Positions 37,225-48,735 of a stretch of 64,000 nt of DNA are shown here, in pieces. The translations under genes and the position numbers were made by a program. The stretch comes from Zhengitettix transpicula (lineage: Eukaryota; Arthropoda; Insecta; Orthoptera; Tetrigidae): NCBI GenBank assembly GCA_037074705.1, contig CM073591.1:80148532-80212531 (forward strand). The letters run 5' to 3'. Each line of letters starts with the position of its first letter. Positions within the stretch are counted from its first letter, which is position 1. The notes under the pieces are model-generated. The model was not told the DNA's origin and made no database searches. It saw only the letters and a program-made list of their open reading frames with translations.

Positions 37225-38631
37225 ATATGAATGCTTGTGTGTCCTCTATGCGCTTGTAAACAATTCTTCCGAATGCAATGAAAACTTTGGCGAGTTTTTA
37301 TGCGCAACCCCGCAAAGGTTTCTGGCGGGTTTACGAAGCGGTCCCAAACCGTGGGGACGGGGGGGGGGTAATATTTAAAAACATGGTAAAACGCCCGATA
37401 TAAGTGTTGATTAATTATTTTTTCGGAGTCTGTGGTTAATACTTTCTATCCAGGCGTTTTTAGTGTATAATTTCAACCCCTTAAAGCCCCATTAAGGGGT
37501 AGAGGGGAGTTACACAAAAATTACGTGAAACAACCGAAATTGGTGTCAAATCCAGGGTTATAGAAGTAAAATACTTTACTACTGACATTCACTTATTCAG
37601 TTAAGTTGTAGGACAGATCCTACGTGTTGGGCGGGGAAGGATATGGGTGGAAGGCCATTACATAAAAGTAATGAGTAAACAACGGTGACTGGTGTTCAAT
37701 TCTGGGAATAGAAGTCACTGAGTTTAATTCTGACATTTACCATACTGATTAAGATGTATTTCAGTCCCTAGGAGTTGGGGTGAAACAAATTTCCGTTTAC
37801 AATAGTAAATGCGTAGACCAATTTGTATCAAACTTTTTAAACGTGTTACTTACGATCCAGCAAAAAACACTGACGGGTTAATACACACCTACCGCCTCTA
37901 GGGGTGGGCAAAATTTTAAAACATTCCTAAACGGCCATTTTTAAAAATCAATTTCAGTGGCGCTTAATTCTATAGTGTCATTATAGAATTTTTAAATGTC
38001 TAATTTCAACTTCAAATGCCAAGGGAGGGAAGTACCCATATTGGTGTTTGAAGGGTTTTAAATAAAAAGTAATGCAAAAAAGACCGTTATTTATGTAGAT
38101 TCCGTGATTATACGAGTCGCAGAGTTTAATTAACGTATTAACCTTGGTTATTCATGATATTTTATGTTCGTCTGCGTGGAGATGGACGTGATTGACAAAA
38201 GGTTGCCGGAGTAGTTTTGACCCTCTTAAGTTACCGGATAATTTTTAATTTCCTTAGGCTACGATGTATATTTTGGCCTCTATTTAATAGTAGAGATGGT
38301 ATTTTTTTACTCCTTGAAGTTACCGGTGGTGTTTTTAGACTTTATGAAGTTACCGAGTATCGTTTACTGTTTTGATTCGTCGTGATTTTTAGACACTTTT
38401 ATTTTATGTAGTATGAGAATTCCCGAACACCACCAGTCTTCATCCTGATTTATTTGAAGTTAGATGCCTAGGGCTAAGGTCGGGGAGGGGAACGCAAACA
38501 AGTAAATATTCCAAACACTGCCGCTATTGTTACTGGTTAAATGAAATGTTTACCAAGAGGTTAGCGCCGAATTAATGCCTTCTCGGGGCCAATTTAATAA
38601 ATACCTGGTCAACACCGAGCACTGAGCTAGT
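37225..38631 (-). repeat. ACTAGCTGG-type element, minus strand
   Basis: The right edge, CCGAGCACTGAGCTAGT (ending 38631), is the complement of the diverged start ACTAGCTCAGTGCTCGG. The interior carries the family's CCCCTTAA..GGGG and GTGTCAAATCC..GGTTATAGAAGT modules several times. The left boundary is uncertain, since the tail microsatellite is absent. It is more diverged than the copies at 55 and 58 kb. A G-run (about 37358-37367) interrupts it. Confidence 0.55.
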
Positions 38632-38741
38632 ATGTAATAATTGCTTTAAATGTATTTATCCTGTATACTGACTGAAGTCCATATGTAGTTAAATTCATCA
38701 TAAGAGGTCAAGACTTTAAAACGGTCACGTTGTCACCAATT

Positions 38742-39193
38742 CTTTTTTTAGGGTAACAGGCTACATGAGGGTAATCCACATGGTGGCAACTCCCCTTTAA
38801 TAGCATAGGAAGGTATTTGAAAGGGGGGATGCGGAAGGGTAGAGGAAGGTAACCAAGGGTTAACTAGGGCCCCCCCATATAGTGTAAGGATCCTACCCGG
38901 CATTCGCCGAAAAGTAATGCAGGGAAAACCCTAGAAAAACCTGCATCAGGTAGGTCGGGCACTGGGTACTAGTCCCACGCCCTTCCGATAGCGGGAGAGG
39001 AGTTTGCTGAGGGGTCGCAGCATTTCCTAATCCGTACCACGACCAGTTTAGGAAGCAGCTGGCCGACTGTTCCAATGGGAAGAGCGACAACCCTTACCGT
39101 ATGCCCTAGGTCTGCGACCCCAGAACATACACCTCTCAAAACAGGCCGAGGTGCCTTGGCTTGTGGAAACCTTAGTTCAAAAACAGAGAGAGG
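38742..39193 (-). repeat. Family A retroposon, minus strand, 5' truncated
   Basis: The 3' end (TTTTTTTAGGGTAACAGG on the plus strand) is intact at 38742. The copy stops at AAAAACAGAGAGAGG, just before the 5' hairpins. 5' truncation is what incomplete target-primed reverse transcription produces. Confidence 0.85.
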
Positions 39194-39321
39194 ATTTATG
39201 CTCTTCATCATGCAACGATACGCAATTCAAGAACGAGCTGAAATTGTAAATCAGTATTATCCAAATTTATGTTCCATATGGCAGAAGAGTAAGTTGTGGC
39301 TACACCTGGAAAATGTTGCGG
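39194..39321 (+). pseudogene. Possible transposase N-terminal fragment between two family A copies
   Basis: From the ATG at 39210 the frame reads MQRYAIQERAEIVNQYYPN. This resembles the opening helix of helix-turn-helix domains found at the N-terminus of some insect transposon proteins (DUF4817-like). The likeness then fades and the frame runs into the next family A copy. Only about 20 codons support it, so chance is possible. Confidence 0.3.
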
Positions 39322-39750
39322 TGTTTTTTTTTGAAGGTGTAGACAGGCTATGTATAGGATAATCCACATAGTGGCAACTACCCTCTTATAGCATAGGAAA
39401 GGGATTTGAAAGGGGGGATACGGAAGGGTAGAGGAAGGTACCCAAGAGTTAACTAGAGCCCCCGGGCTATGGTTTAAGGATCTTTCCCGGCAATTCGCCT
39501 AAAAGTGATGCAGGGAAAACCCTAGAAAAACCTGCATCAGGTAGGTCGGGCATTTGGTACTTGTCCCACGCCATTCCGATGGCGGGAGAGGAGTTTGCTG
39601 TGGGTTCGCAGCTTTTCCCGTCGCCGTGCCTTGACCAGTTTAGGAGGCAGCTGGCCGACTATTCCAATGGGAATAGCAGACAACTCTTACCGTATGCCCA
39701 AGATCTACGACACCGGGACATACACCTCCCAAAACAGGCCGAGGTGTCTC
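39322..39750 (-). repeat. Family A retroposon, minus strand, 5' truncated
   Basis: It begins with a T-run and TGAAGGTGTAGACAGGCTA, a diverged version of the 3' end, and stops within the CCGAGGTGTCTC segment. It lies in the same orientation as the copy at 38742, 128 bases away. The two differ by many substitutions, so they look like separate insertions and not a recent duplication. Confidence 0.8.
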
Positions 39751-40829
39751 CAAGTCGAGTAATCTAACTCATCCATTTGAACATGTTTCTGTTAGGTTAT
39801 ATGAAATAACGGGCTTACGAGAATAACTCGTGAACGATCCGTGACCTTGAACAGAACATCAGATCAACCATCCATGTGGAGACCTTTTAACTGTGTAATT
39901 TCTAAATACAAATTTCCTTTTACCGTGTAATAAATTACGAGTCATTTTCGTTATGACGCGTTTCTAAGCTTTCATATTGTTATTGGTGATCCCTCCTTGT
40001 TTATGAAACCAATTGAAGTCCAAGCTTCGTTTTATTGGAATAAAAACATATTGCCTATGTAAACAGTTTTTTTGTACCTTACATGATACCGCACTGGATC
40101 CAAAATGACGAAGCAGACTGCCGCAATATAAAATGTCGCTATCAGTCCCACAAATTATTCAAGGCTAAAACTATTCCCTTCAGCCATCAGTTATTGGATA
40201 GAGTAAAATATAATGACGATATGAAATATATTTGAAATCTCTCAATGTTTTCGTACGCAAACCGCTTTTATTAAACTACGTCTATTATAATAGTAAATAT
40301 GCATAGGAAAATGGAATAATGACAAGGCCCACTTCTGTGGGAAAATTAAATTACATGTTATTTGTCATTGTTTACGAATATGTCGAGTAATGAATTGTTC
40401 GAAATTGTTAATTAAATTTGGTATCCTATTAGCTAGTGAACTAATAAAATTCGTTTTATTGGGAATTAAACAACTTCATGCCTAAACAGGTTATGAAGGC
40501 AACAGAAACTAGTCAAAACATTTTAAACAGTTCAAGTATTTTAGCTCCTACGTCGAAAATTTATAATTGAAACTTCTGCATGACCCACGCTGCACACGAA
40601 GGAGATCAAATTATAAAGTAATTAGCAACGTGTCTTTTATTAAATCTAGACCCTTAAATGTCTATAAACTATGCGAAGCCCACAGGACGGTGCAATTTTA
40701 GAGACTTTTCAGGGACTTAATCAATATCTGGATGCATTACGGGAACTTGCTTTGTAAATTTCTTCAGGGATAAATCAATTTATGGCACGAAAGATATGAA
40801 CGATGGACACTTATTGAATATCAAAATAA
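39751..40829. other. Unique DNA, no gene seen
   Basis: No open frame of note. No similarity to the repeat families described. Confidence 0.5.
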
Positions 40830-41000
40830 TAATTATGTAAATAATTTGTCAAATAACAGACAAAAATAAGTGCGATGTGTCGTTCTTCCGGTTATTGAAT
40901 TTTTTTTAAATCACCTGCCGAAAGCAACAAGGATTTTAGAAACGTAGTGTGGCATTTATTTATTTTTCACATTTTTTGTCTGTTATTTGGCTTTTTATTT
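40830..41000. repeat. Palindromic PLE tail copy, diverged
   Basis: The left part, TTGTCAAATAACAGACAAAAATAAGTG, and the right part, CACATTTTTTGTCTGTTATTTGGC, are near complements. Next to the right arm stands CAACAAGGATTTTAGAAACGTAGTGTGGCATTTATT, the PLE tail core. It is shorter in the middle than the palindrome at 33925 but has the same architecture. Confidence 0.55.
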
Positions 41001-41778
41001 ATCTGAATATAAAAATATTCTTATTCAAACGAAAACAGAAGAATTTTTCATTGTTTTCGGGTTGGAATACTTTATTAAAATTTATTCCAGTTGTTACCAT
41101 AAGAACTAGAAACTACTACGATAATTTATACAATGGAGCAAGTTGTGAAAATTAATATGGAAGAATAGTAGAACAAGTTACGATTTTGCGAGAATAATGC
41201 AACGCGTAAGGAATATGCTTGAAGAGAACAAGAATGTTTTCAAACAGATCGTTTTCCATAGGCATAAAGCGATGTAACCAAATGAATGAAAACAGTCTAT
41301 TGGGCGGAAATCAGTGAAGAATAATAAATTATCCAGAAATGCAAACGACCTCAGGAGATTGAAAAATGTATTTGAATTTGAACGACTTTGTTTTGCACTG
41401 TAATCCATACCATAAATTACGTTTCATGTAGAAGTGGTATTTTGTATTTATTACGTCTGCTGTTTTTCATTACAGGGGAATTCCAGAAATGTTCTCTAAG
41501 TTCTTCTTTGTTTCTCTCTTCTAAAAGAAACGCAATAGCTCTGTCGATTTACAAGCAACTAGTGATATTTTTGCTTATAAATTCAAACTAATTTAATTTC
41601 AATTCTCTGAAATTAAGTTATTTTTAAATGGAGCTGTGCAAAAATATACAAACATATTTTACGGGGAAAAATACATAGCCTAAAACATAGCCATACTTGT
41701 TCTCCAGTACACTAACTCACTACTTTCACGGTGTCGTAAATTATTTTACACTTCTATTCGTGCGCATTTATATTAATA
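41001..41778. other. AT-rich unique DNA
   Basis: Short frames on both strands (41178-41408, 41388-41591) without recognised domains. Nothing else. Confidence 0.5.
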
Positions 41779-42380
41779 ACTAGCTGGTTGCCCGGCGTTG
41801 CTCGTGTACTTATTTATATAAACTCGAAAAAGTATTTAATTGAATACTTAAATATATTCCTTGAGTACTTCAGGATATAATTGTCACTCAGTCTTCATAC
41901 ATTACGAAAAATTACATTGATGAAATTGTTAGCTAGACTCACAACTAATATAGCGCGAAAATTAACTTACATTTTCCGCAAGGATGGTAAAGTAATTCGT
42001 ATTCTTCTTTATTATCATTCGATGGAATATTGCTGTATAAAATTATATTTTTTATTTAAAGAAAATATTTCTGCTTTATTTCATTCCTGATAAAGGAGAA
42101 TTTCCTTTGTTCGTTGCGTAGTAACGTCTTTCTCTCGCGTGACGTCATTGTCTCTTGGCGCGCAGTAATTTAACATTTAATGATAACGGTTTTTAATTAT
42201 AATTCTTTCCACCTTTATGCTATGGGTTTGTCACCCCCACAGTACCGGTTCTAGATTTTGGCAGAATATGTATACCAATTTTTGTTGCATTCTGTCCACG
42301 CGATAAAATTTGTATAAAGAACAACGTAAATACATACATACATACATACATACAAATATACATCCTTTTTTATTATATAG
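41779..42380 (+). repeat. ACTAGCTGG-type element, subfamily 2
   Basis: It starts ACTAGCTGGTTGCCCGGCG at 41779 and ends with (ACAT)n and CCTTTTTTATTATATAG. The interior is unlike subfamily 1 except near the ends, and aligns with 60231-61006: GAAAAAGTATTTAATT, TCAGGATATAATTG, CGTGACGTCAT, CTTGGCGCGCAG and TTGTTGCATTCTGTCCACG. A perfect CRE-like TGACGTCA lies at 42140-42147. It encodes no protein I can support. Confidence 0.7.
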
Positions 42381-43069
42381 ATTATTTATTTTGGTGTCGT
42401 AAGGAAATTTAGAGGACATTTATAAATTTATCGAAGCCTTGCTCTCAACTGCAACATGCCCATGAAAATATAGTGTTTAAACATTTGATGAGAAGCAATG
42501 GTCAAACCCCTCATGTCAAGAATTTAGAATTATTTCAGTTGTTTATTTATATCCCGGAAACATTCCGGGATAACGGCAAAACATCTTAATGTATCAATCG
42601 TCCTTAATGAACACATTTATTTTAATCACCGAATATAAAGTTAACAGTGTAATAAATTACAGTTGCTGTGATTAGATAATGATAAGTTTGTTTAAATACG
42701 CTATAAGTACATCGAGTCCGCCCTACAATTTCACTTAATTAATATGAAAGAGCAGCTTACTGACCTTTGCGTGTTGGAATAATTACAGAGTTTTTAGAGG
42801 AGGGGAGGACGGGACGTTGAAACGATAAACAAATTTTATCTAATCTCACGATATTAGAAATTGTAAGAGTAATTACGACGGATTTGTTCATAACCACTTA
42901 CGTGCTTGATAAATATTTAAGTCGAAGGTATTCTCTACGAACAACAACTTGCATATAAAATGAAAGGGATTGAAAGTTTTTCCAGTAGCTCTTAGTTTAT
43001 TTGGTGACTGTTTTCGGAAAATAAGTATGCTTTAAAACCAATAATAATGTAAAATGAAAAATATACGTC
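42381..43069. other. AT-rich unique DNA
   Basis: No recognised gene or repeat. Confidence 0.5.
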
Positions 43070-43150
43070 TGTTTTAAAAATTAATAAAAAGAAAAATAGC
43101 CAAATACGGACAAAAGCAATTGTGTAAATACCACACAACGTACCGCTGCA
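43070..43150 (-). repeat. PLE tail, outer half
   Basis: The plus strand reads AAAAAGAAAAATAGCCAAATACGGACAAAAGC..TAAATACCACACAACG, closely matching the outer arm at 33925. It breaks off exactly where the hammerhead-like core would begin (after ACAACGT). Confidence 0.6.
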
Positions 43151-43513
43151 TACGTACTTTATGATGTAACTTGATCCCAAATACACGAACAATTGATAGC
43201 TTAATGTTTTCCATAACAACTTACATTTTTTTTAAATGGACGTCAAAAGTTTATTGAATTCAGGGAAAACTACTTTTTTTTTCAATTAATATGCTTCTAC
43301 TATTTCTTCCGTCATAAATCCAAATAGTTCAATTAATGTCACCGGAAGACAGTTGTAAATTATACTATTGTAATTTAGTATAATATTATTGAAATGGTCG
43401 AATTTACAAAGTTTTTTTTTCTTATTTAAGCATTTTGATGCATGGAGATAGACAATACATAGAAAAATGATACAGCTTAATCCAGCATTCCAAACGTAAA
43501 AAAACAGATTTTA

Positions 43514-43515
<2 letters not shown>
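43151..43515. other. AT-rich unique DNA
   Basis: Nothing recognised. Confidence 0.5.

Positions 43516-43580
<65 letters not shown>
43516..43580. repeat. (CT)n(AT)n microsatellite
   Basis: About 18 CT units followed directly by about 13 AT units. The family A copy at 43581 begins at the end of the AT run, so the microsatellite or its target may have been the insertion site. Confidence 0.9.
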
Positions 43581-44037
43581 GTTTTTGAACTAAGGTTCCC
43601 ACAAGCCGAGGCACCTCGGCCTGTTCTGAGAAGTGTATGTTCCGGGGTCACAGACTTTGGGTATACGGTAAGAGTTGTCCTCTGTTCCCATTGGAAAAGT
43701 CGGCCAGCTGCCTCCTAAACTGGTCTAGGCACGGAGAAGAGAATGCTGCGTCTCCACATCAAACTCCTCTCCCACCTTCAGAAGGGCGTGGGACAAGTAC
43801 CAAATGCCCGACCTACCTGATGCAGGTTTTTCTAGGGTCTTCCCTGCATTCCTTTAGGCGAATGCCGGGTAGGATACTTAAACTATAGCCCGGGGGCTCT
43901 ATTTAACCCTTGGTTACCTTCCTCTACCCTTCCACTTCCCCCCTTTCAAATCCTTCCTATGCTATTCAAGGGGAGTTGCCACCATGTGGATTACCCTCAT
44001 GTAGCTTGTTACACTAAAATAAAAAAAACAAAAACAA
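43581..44037 (+). repeat. Family A retroposon, 5' truncated
   Basis: It begins GTTTTTGAACTAAGGTTCCC directly after the AT microsatellite, lacking the hairpin head. The 3' end is A-rich with interruptions (AAAATAAAAAAAACAAAAACAAA). Confidence 0.85.
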
Positions 44038-44060
44038 AGGATGACCTTAATTAAATTAAA

Positions 44061-44080
44061 TTGCCCCACATTGTGGAAGC
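44061..44080 (-). other. Primer-binding-site-like sequence outside LTR
   Basis: On the minus strand TGGCTTCCACAATGTGGGGC, starting two to three bases beyond the LTR end CATTACA. Compare 37162-37181. Confidence 0.5.
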
Positions 44081-44085
44081 CATAA

Positions 44086-45260
44086 TGTAATGATTATTAA
44101 AAACAACTTTAATATAAAAATTAATTAATTAGTAAAACAAATTTATTTTTTTAAGGTACACTTTATCAGCATTACTTTGGCACGCCAAAGTGAATCAAAT
44201 TTACAAACACAATTTTTTTTATATATATTGTGGCATTCTAGGAAAATACAAACTTTCCTATTTTATAAACAATTACATCTAATTTACTCTTCTTTTCAGG
44301 GTCTTTACTGGGTTTGATAGTAAGAACAATCAAATTTAATAAACTTATTAACAATACAAAAATAAGAATGAACGGAATATAAATTCTATACACTAAATCT
44401 GACTATACCTTTAATTATCGTTTACAGACTTTAAATAGTTGTGTTTGTACTCACGAATGTCTTTCTGGTACCAGATCTGATTCTTGGAGCTTGAGGGCAC
44501 AACTCACTAAAAAGGCCATTATTCACTGATTCTACACCTCATTAATAATACACACGGTAGTTGATCTCGTTTTATTCCACCTGGAATTTGGGGTCAGCCG
44601 TTCCCTCGGTCATTCGTTGGACCACTAAATTTATAAAATTGCTTTTGCTTTTCAACAGGTCATAATATTATACTTTATACACACCACTTCAGTCACCACA
44701 CAGAATTAAATCTTTCGTACACCAGAGACTATCATTGCAGGTGATTTAAAACTTTTATGGGAACAGTTATAATGTCTACAGCAAGCAAAATTGAATTACA
44801 ATTTCTAAATCTCAGTCAGATTCAAATCTCAATATATTGTACCTTTTAAAACTATCCAACGGTTGCCAGTATAAATTTTCCTATAAAAACTTTGTTTCCT
44901 TCAATTTCTATAAAGGGGTTAACTATCCCTTGAACGCCAGAAACCTTTATAATCTATCCTTACTGTACGACCTCCACTAACACAGTCTATATTTCATCAA
45001 TCGATTTTTAACATCAAGCAATAGTCTCTTGAAGTTCCGCATAATTTGAAGTCCTCGTGGAGACTCACTGCTAATAGCTGTCGATCAGCTCCCATCGTAG
45101 GATGAACATTTCGTCAAAGTTTTCAACATCAAAAACGCCGCCGACAACAATACCACATGGTTTCACTATTTTGACTGTTACAATAGCCTGGCCACAATAT
45201 TACGCTTCTAATACAATAATTTAGTAATTTTTTTCGTTTGATAACTTCCTATATTGTACT
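44086..45260 (-). repeat. LTR of the TGTAATG family, minus strand
   Basis: The minus-strand 3' end is CATTACA at 44086-44092. Landmarks on the minus strand: CTGGTACCAG (44465-44474), donor-like GTGAGT (44449-44454), ATCAAACCCAGTAAAGACCC (about 44306-44325), and an internal TTTGGCGTGCCAAAGTAATGC (about 44171-44191) absent from the 36254 copy. The 5' boundary is not clear; 45260 is a guess. Internal retrotransposon coding sequence is absent. Confidence 0.65.
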
Positions 45261-45934
45261 GTTCGGTAGAATGGTATTATATTTAATTATTATCGTGTTA
45301 CGGCATTGGGATATGTGTGGTTAAAGTCACAGTGTAATTCATATATAATCCTCCAATAGAGTAATTTTAACTACAATAGGCTATTACCGTACTTATGAAG
45401 ATTTATAATGAAGAATCTGGACCACAAAATGTGAGCTTTAGGGTTTTATGGCGTAAAAAATTAATTTTGTACCAGTATATCTCGCTTGTATATGAGTACT
45501 TTGGTTTATCCGTTGTTTTTGATTATCAGCGCCAATTCTCCACTCCACTGCCGCGGATAATCGAGCATCTACTGTATAATGTATATATAAGAATAATAAC
45601 GGTACACTAACTGCTCGAAATAAAATGACTGCTATTCCTAAATTGTATGCAAATATTCTAGATTCAATTAAATGATAGTAAAAATATGCTACAGATTCTT
45701 CTACTAAACCCCAACCGTCGGTAATTGAGACTCTATAAAACCTGGGGAGAATTCTGTCGACGTACAGAAAAGTGCAACTAGCAGCAAGGGGTAGACAGAC
45801 TAAAGTTGACTTGACAGAAAAAGGCCCATAGACGCACATTCAGATAAAAAAAAGTGATGAACGGTTACTTAATATGTTATGCTACACAATATACGAAAAT
45901 ACATATTGTCTGGGCAAAAGCAATTACATTTATT
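45261..45934. other. Unique DNA, two chance frames
   Basis: Overlapping frames on both strands (45395-45610 plus, 45438-45839 minus) have no recognised domain; the minus one may include the edge of the neighbouring repeat. No gene supported. Confidence 0.4.
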
Positions 45935-46600
45935 TATAATAATAAGATAAAAATAATCAAATGACAGACAAAATAAAGTGATGTCATAAATACAACACAA
46001 TGTTTCAGGAAAATTTGTTCCTTTCATCAGCTGACTGAAAAACTCAAGAGCCACGAGTGACACGCACAATACAGTTGACAAACTCAAAAGCGAAGCAAAA
46101 CGCAACGACAATGGGAAAGCAGGAAAGGTTAACGTAAATATAGGGATCGAAGAGTTTCATAGTGTCTGTTTGTTTATCGTTGGGAAGTTTGATAGTTGAC
46201 ATAGGTTCTTTTATACGGTTATTAAGTGAACGTTTTGTTTGCCCTATGTAGAGGGAGTAGAGAAAGACAAGAATTCTCTAAATCTATCACGACGATCTCA
46301 GCCAAGAAAGGGCTATAGGAACATCCCAGCTTTCATTTGATGATAGTGAACTTCAATAAATTTAAAATAAGCGAGTATTAGATTTATAATGCATCAAGTG
46401 GAATTTTTGACTGAAATTGAGCCACTTGGTTTTGAAAATGACTAAATCATTGGGAATAGAGTTGATTAAGGAAACGCCATCAAGAGAAATTGAAGAGTTG
46501 TCATGAGGGACGGCGAGGTGTTTGACTTTATCAATAAATTAGTAAGAATTGTTTTCAGGATGGTGGTTATGGATCTAGGAAGAAATGTTATCTAATTGAC
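45935..46600 (-). pseudogene. Penelope-like element remnant: RT motif A, GIY-YIG nuclease and tail
   Basis: Reading the minus strand from 46600: a stretch with HLAVPHDNSS then ISLDGVSLINSIPNDLV (46440-46497), matching RT motif A of Penelope-like elements (SLDVVSLFTNIP type). After about 180 bases comes YSLYIGQTKRSLNNRIKEP (46201-46259), a GIY-YIG endonuclease start with its later Arg. The remaining RT motifs are missing between them, so the copy is internally deleted, and stops and frameshifts occur. It continues into a tail holding a hammerhead-like core (45991-46030) and ends in GTCATTTGATTATTTTTATCTTATTATT. It is the only coding PLE piece here and links the many tail fragments to PLEs. Confidence 0.8.
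45991..46030 (-). ncRNA. Hammerhead-ribozyme-like core in PLE tail
   Basis: The minus strand reads CTGATGA, AAGGAACAAATTTTCCT, GAAAC, ATTGTGTT, GTA. CTGATGA and GAAAC are the two conserved hammerhead boxes, the segment between them can fold (GGAA/TTCC), and GTA is an allowed cleavage triplet after a minimal stem III. I could not find a convincing stem I. Hammerheads in PLE tails are established; activity of this copy is not shown. Confidence 0.6.
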
Positions 46601-46635
46601 TGCCTATAGAAGAAAGAATATTTCTGAAAATTAAT

Positions 46636-46971
46636 TTTTTTTTTTACGGTAACAGGCTACATGAGGATAATCCACATAGTGGCAACTCCCCTTTAATAGC
46701 ATAGGAAGGGATTTGAAATGGGTGATGCGGAAGGGTATAGAAGGTAGCCAAGGGTTAACTAGGGCCCCCGGGCTATAGTTTAAGGATCCTACCCAGCATT
46801 CGCTTAAAAGGGATGCAGGGAAAACCCTAGAAAAACCTGCATCAGGTAGGTCGGGCATTTGGTGCTTGTCCCACGCCCTTCCGATGGTAGGAGAGGGGTT
46901 AGCTGTGGGGTCGCAGCTTCCCCTCTCCGTCCCTTCACCAGTTTAGGAGGCAGCTGGCCGACTATTCCAAT
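46636..46971 (-). repeat. Family A retroposon, minus strand, 5' truncated
   Basis: The 3' end is a T-run (complement of the A tail) followed by ACGGTAACAGGCTACATGAGG. It stops after CCGACTATTCCAAT, so about 250 bases of the 5' part are absent. Confidence 0.85.
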
Positions 46972-47848
46972 TTTTTTGAAGGGTCAGTACGTACCTAATA
47001 AATGTAATAACTAAACAATAACATTTATAATAATCAGTAAGAAATATATGGTGATACAACCAGAATTAACAATGCATCTAAAACAATTAGCACTACTTTT
47101 CACCTCGTAATGGGACTTCATTAGAAGAACACTAAAAATACCTTAATGAATGATTAATCATATTTCTTCAGATATCTTGAATATTCTGATATTAAAATTT
47201 GAAGAAAGTATATTAAGCCTTCAAAGAGTTGATCATTTCAAATTTCATACGACAAATTAAAACTTACAATTAGGATGTTCACACTTCCTTTTTGATTCCA
47301 AAATTTTTTTAGTATTATACAAAATAATTTTGAATAAAATTTAAAAGAATTGCTTTGCCCTCATGATTTTGTATCGAAAATGAGATAAAAATGAGTATTT
47401 TAGACAAACATTTGAATTTATTATTAACAGGTTTAAATTAAAATAAAATATTTGCGGTATTTATTACAATTAAATAATAATACTGTGCAACTGTTTGGCA
47501 CTTATGACAGTTTTTAATTTTCTAAATAAGCACAAAATTACAGGGTCACTGCTTTTGAGTTATGATTCATCTCAATTATAAGTTAATAATATAATTTACA
47601 ATATTTTTAATAATACAATAAATAAAACACTGCGTGCCTGAGCACCCAGGCAGAGTTTTCTCTACAAAAAATTGAAATATCCAGTATATTAGGACTTAAG
47701 TCCTATAATAGTCCTCCTACCATTTCCGATAATGGACAGAGTTATGTAATGAAAAATTAAAAATAAGATCTAGTGGTTCTCTTGTTCAAACGGGATGAAA
47801 AAAAGCTTTCAAATATCCACCTTACTTCTTAATTGAATTTAGTCGAAT
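46972..47848. other. AT-rich unique DNA
   Basis: No gene or recognised repeat. Confidence 0.5.
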
Positions 47849-48168
47849 GGCTGCCTCCTAAACTGGTCAAGGCACGGAGAGGGGAAAGCTACGACCCCAC
47901 AGCTAACCGCACTCCCACCATCGGAAGGGCGTGGGACAAGTACCAAATGCCCGACCTACCTGATGCTGGTTTTTATAGGGTTTTCCCTGCACCACTTTTA
48001 GGCGAATTGCCGGGTAGGATCCCTAAACCATAGCCCGGGAGCCCTAGTTAACCCTTGGCTACCTTCCTCTACCTTTCAAATCCCCCCTTTCAAATCCATT
48101 TCCTATGCTATTAAAGAAGAGTTTCCATCTTATGGATTACCCTCATGTAGCCTCTTACCCTAAAAAAA
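47849..48168 (+). repeat. Family A retroposon, 5' truncated
   Basis: It starts GGCTGCCTCCTAAACTGG and ends CCTCTTACCCTAAAAAAA. Only the 3' half is present. No convincing target duplication was found. Confidence 0.85.
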
Positions 48169-48735
48169 TTAATTTTATTGTTATAACGATTCGTAATATT
48201 TCTTTTATGTTAACACAGATAATCAAACCACATAACGTCTTGTTGTAGTTCGACAGCTGAAACATTATCAAATTCTTACCGCAAAGCCAAGCAACAAACA
48301 TAACTCTGTGTTAAAAGGGGAACTACATTACTTACAGATGATTACATATGTTCAACTGGTATGAAAACAAATTTGTTCATTCCCATGATTGATATGGAAC
48401 ATTCATTGACTTTCTGTATCAGCGGTTATATTAGTTATGGATTCCGTTTTGAATCGTTTTCGACAGATGAATACTTTGCTCGTCTCGATTTGCGGTTAAA
48501 TATTCCAAAGCATTCGTGATTGAACTCTTTTGTTTGGTCAGTTAATAATTTAGAGTTCCATTAACGTTTGTTTATACATACTGTTTGTAGTACACATTAA
48601 CCCGGGCTCTCCGCTGTAAATAATAAAAAAAAGAGGTTTCCTCGCTTCGTAGCAGGATTTGCTTTTTATTTTTATTCATAAATATTTTTTAGCCAAATAT
48701 AACTGACAATGCCGTAAAATTAAGTTATGTAGATT
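48169..48735. other. Unique DNA
   Basis: No gene or recognised repeat. Confidence 0.5.

Noticed and set aside
45438..45839. 133-codon minus-strand frame as a membrane protein gene
   Set aside because: No recognised family, a competing plus-strand frame over the same region, and nearby LTR and PLE sequence; not supported as a gene.
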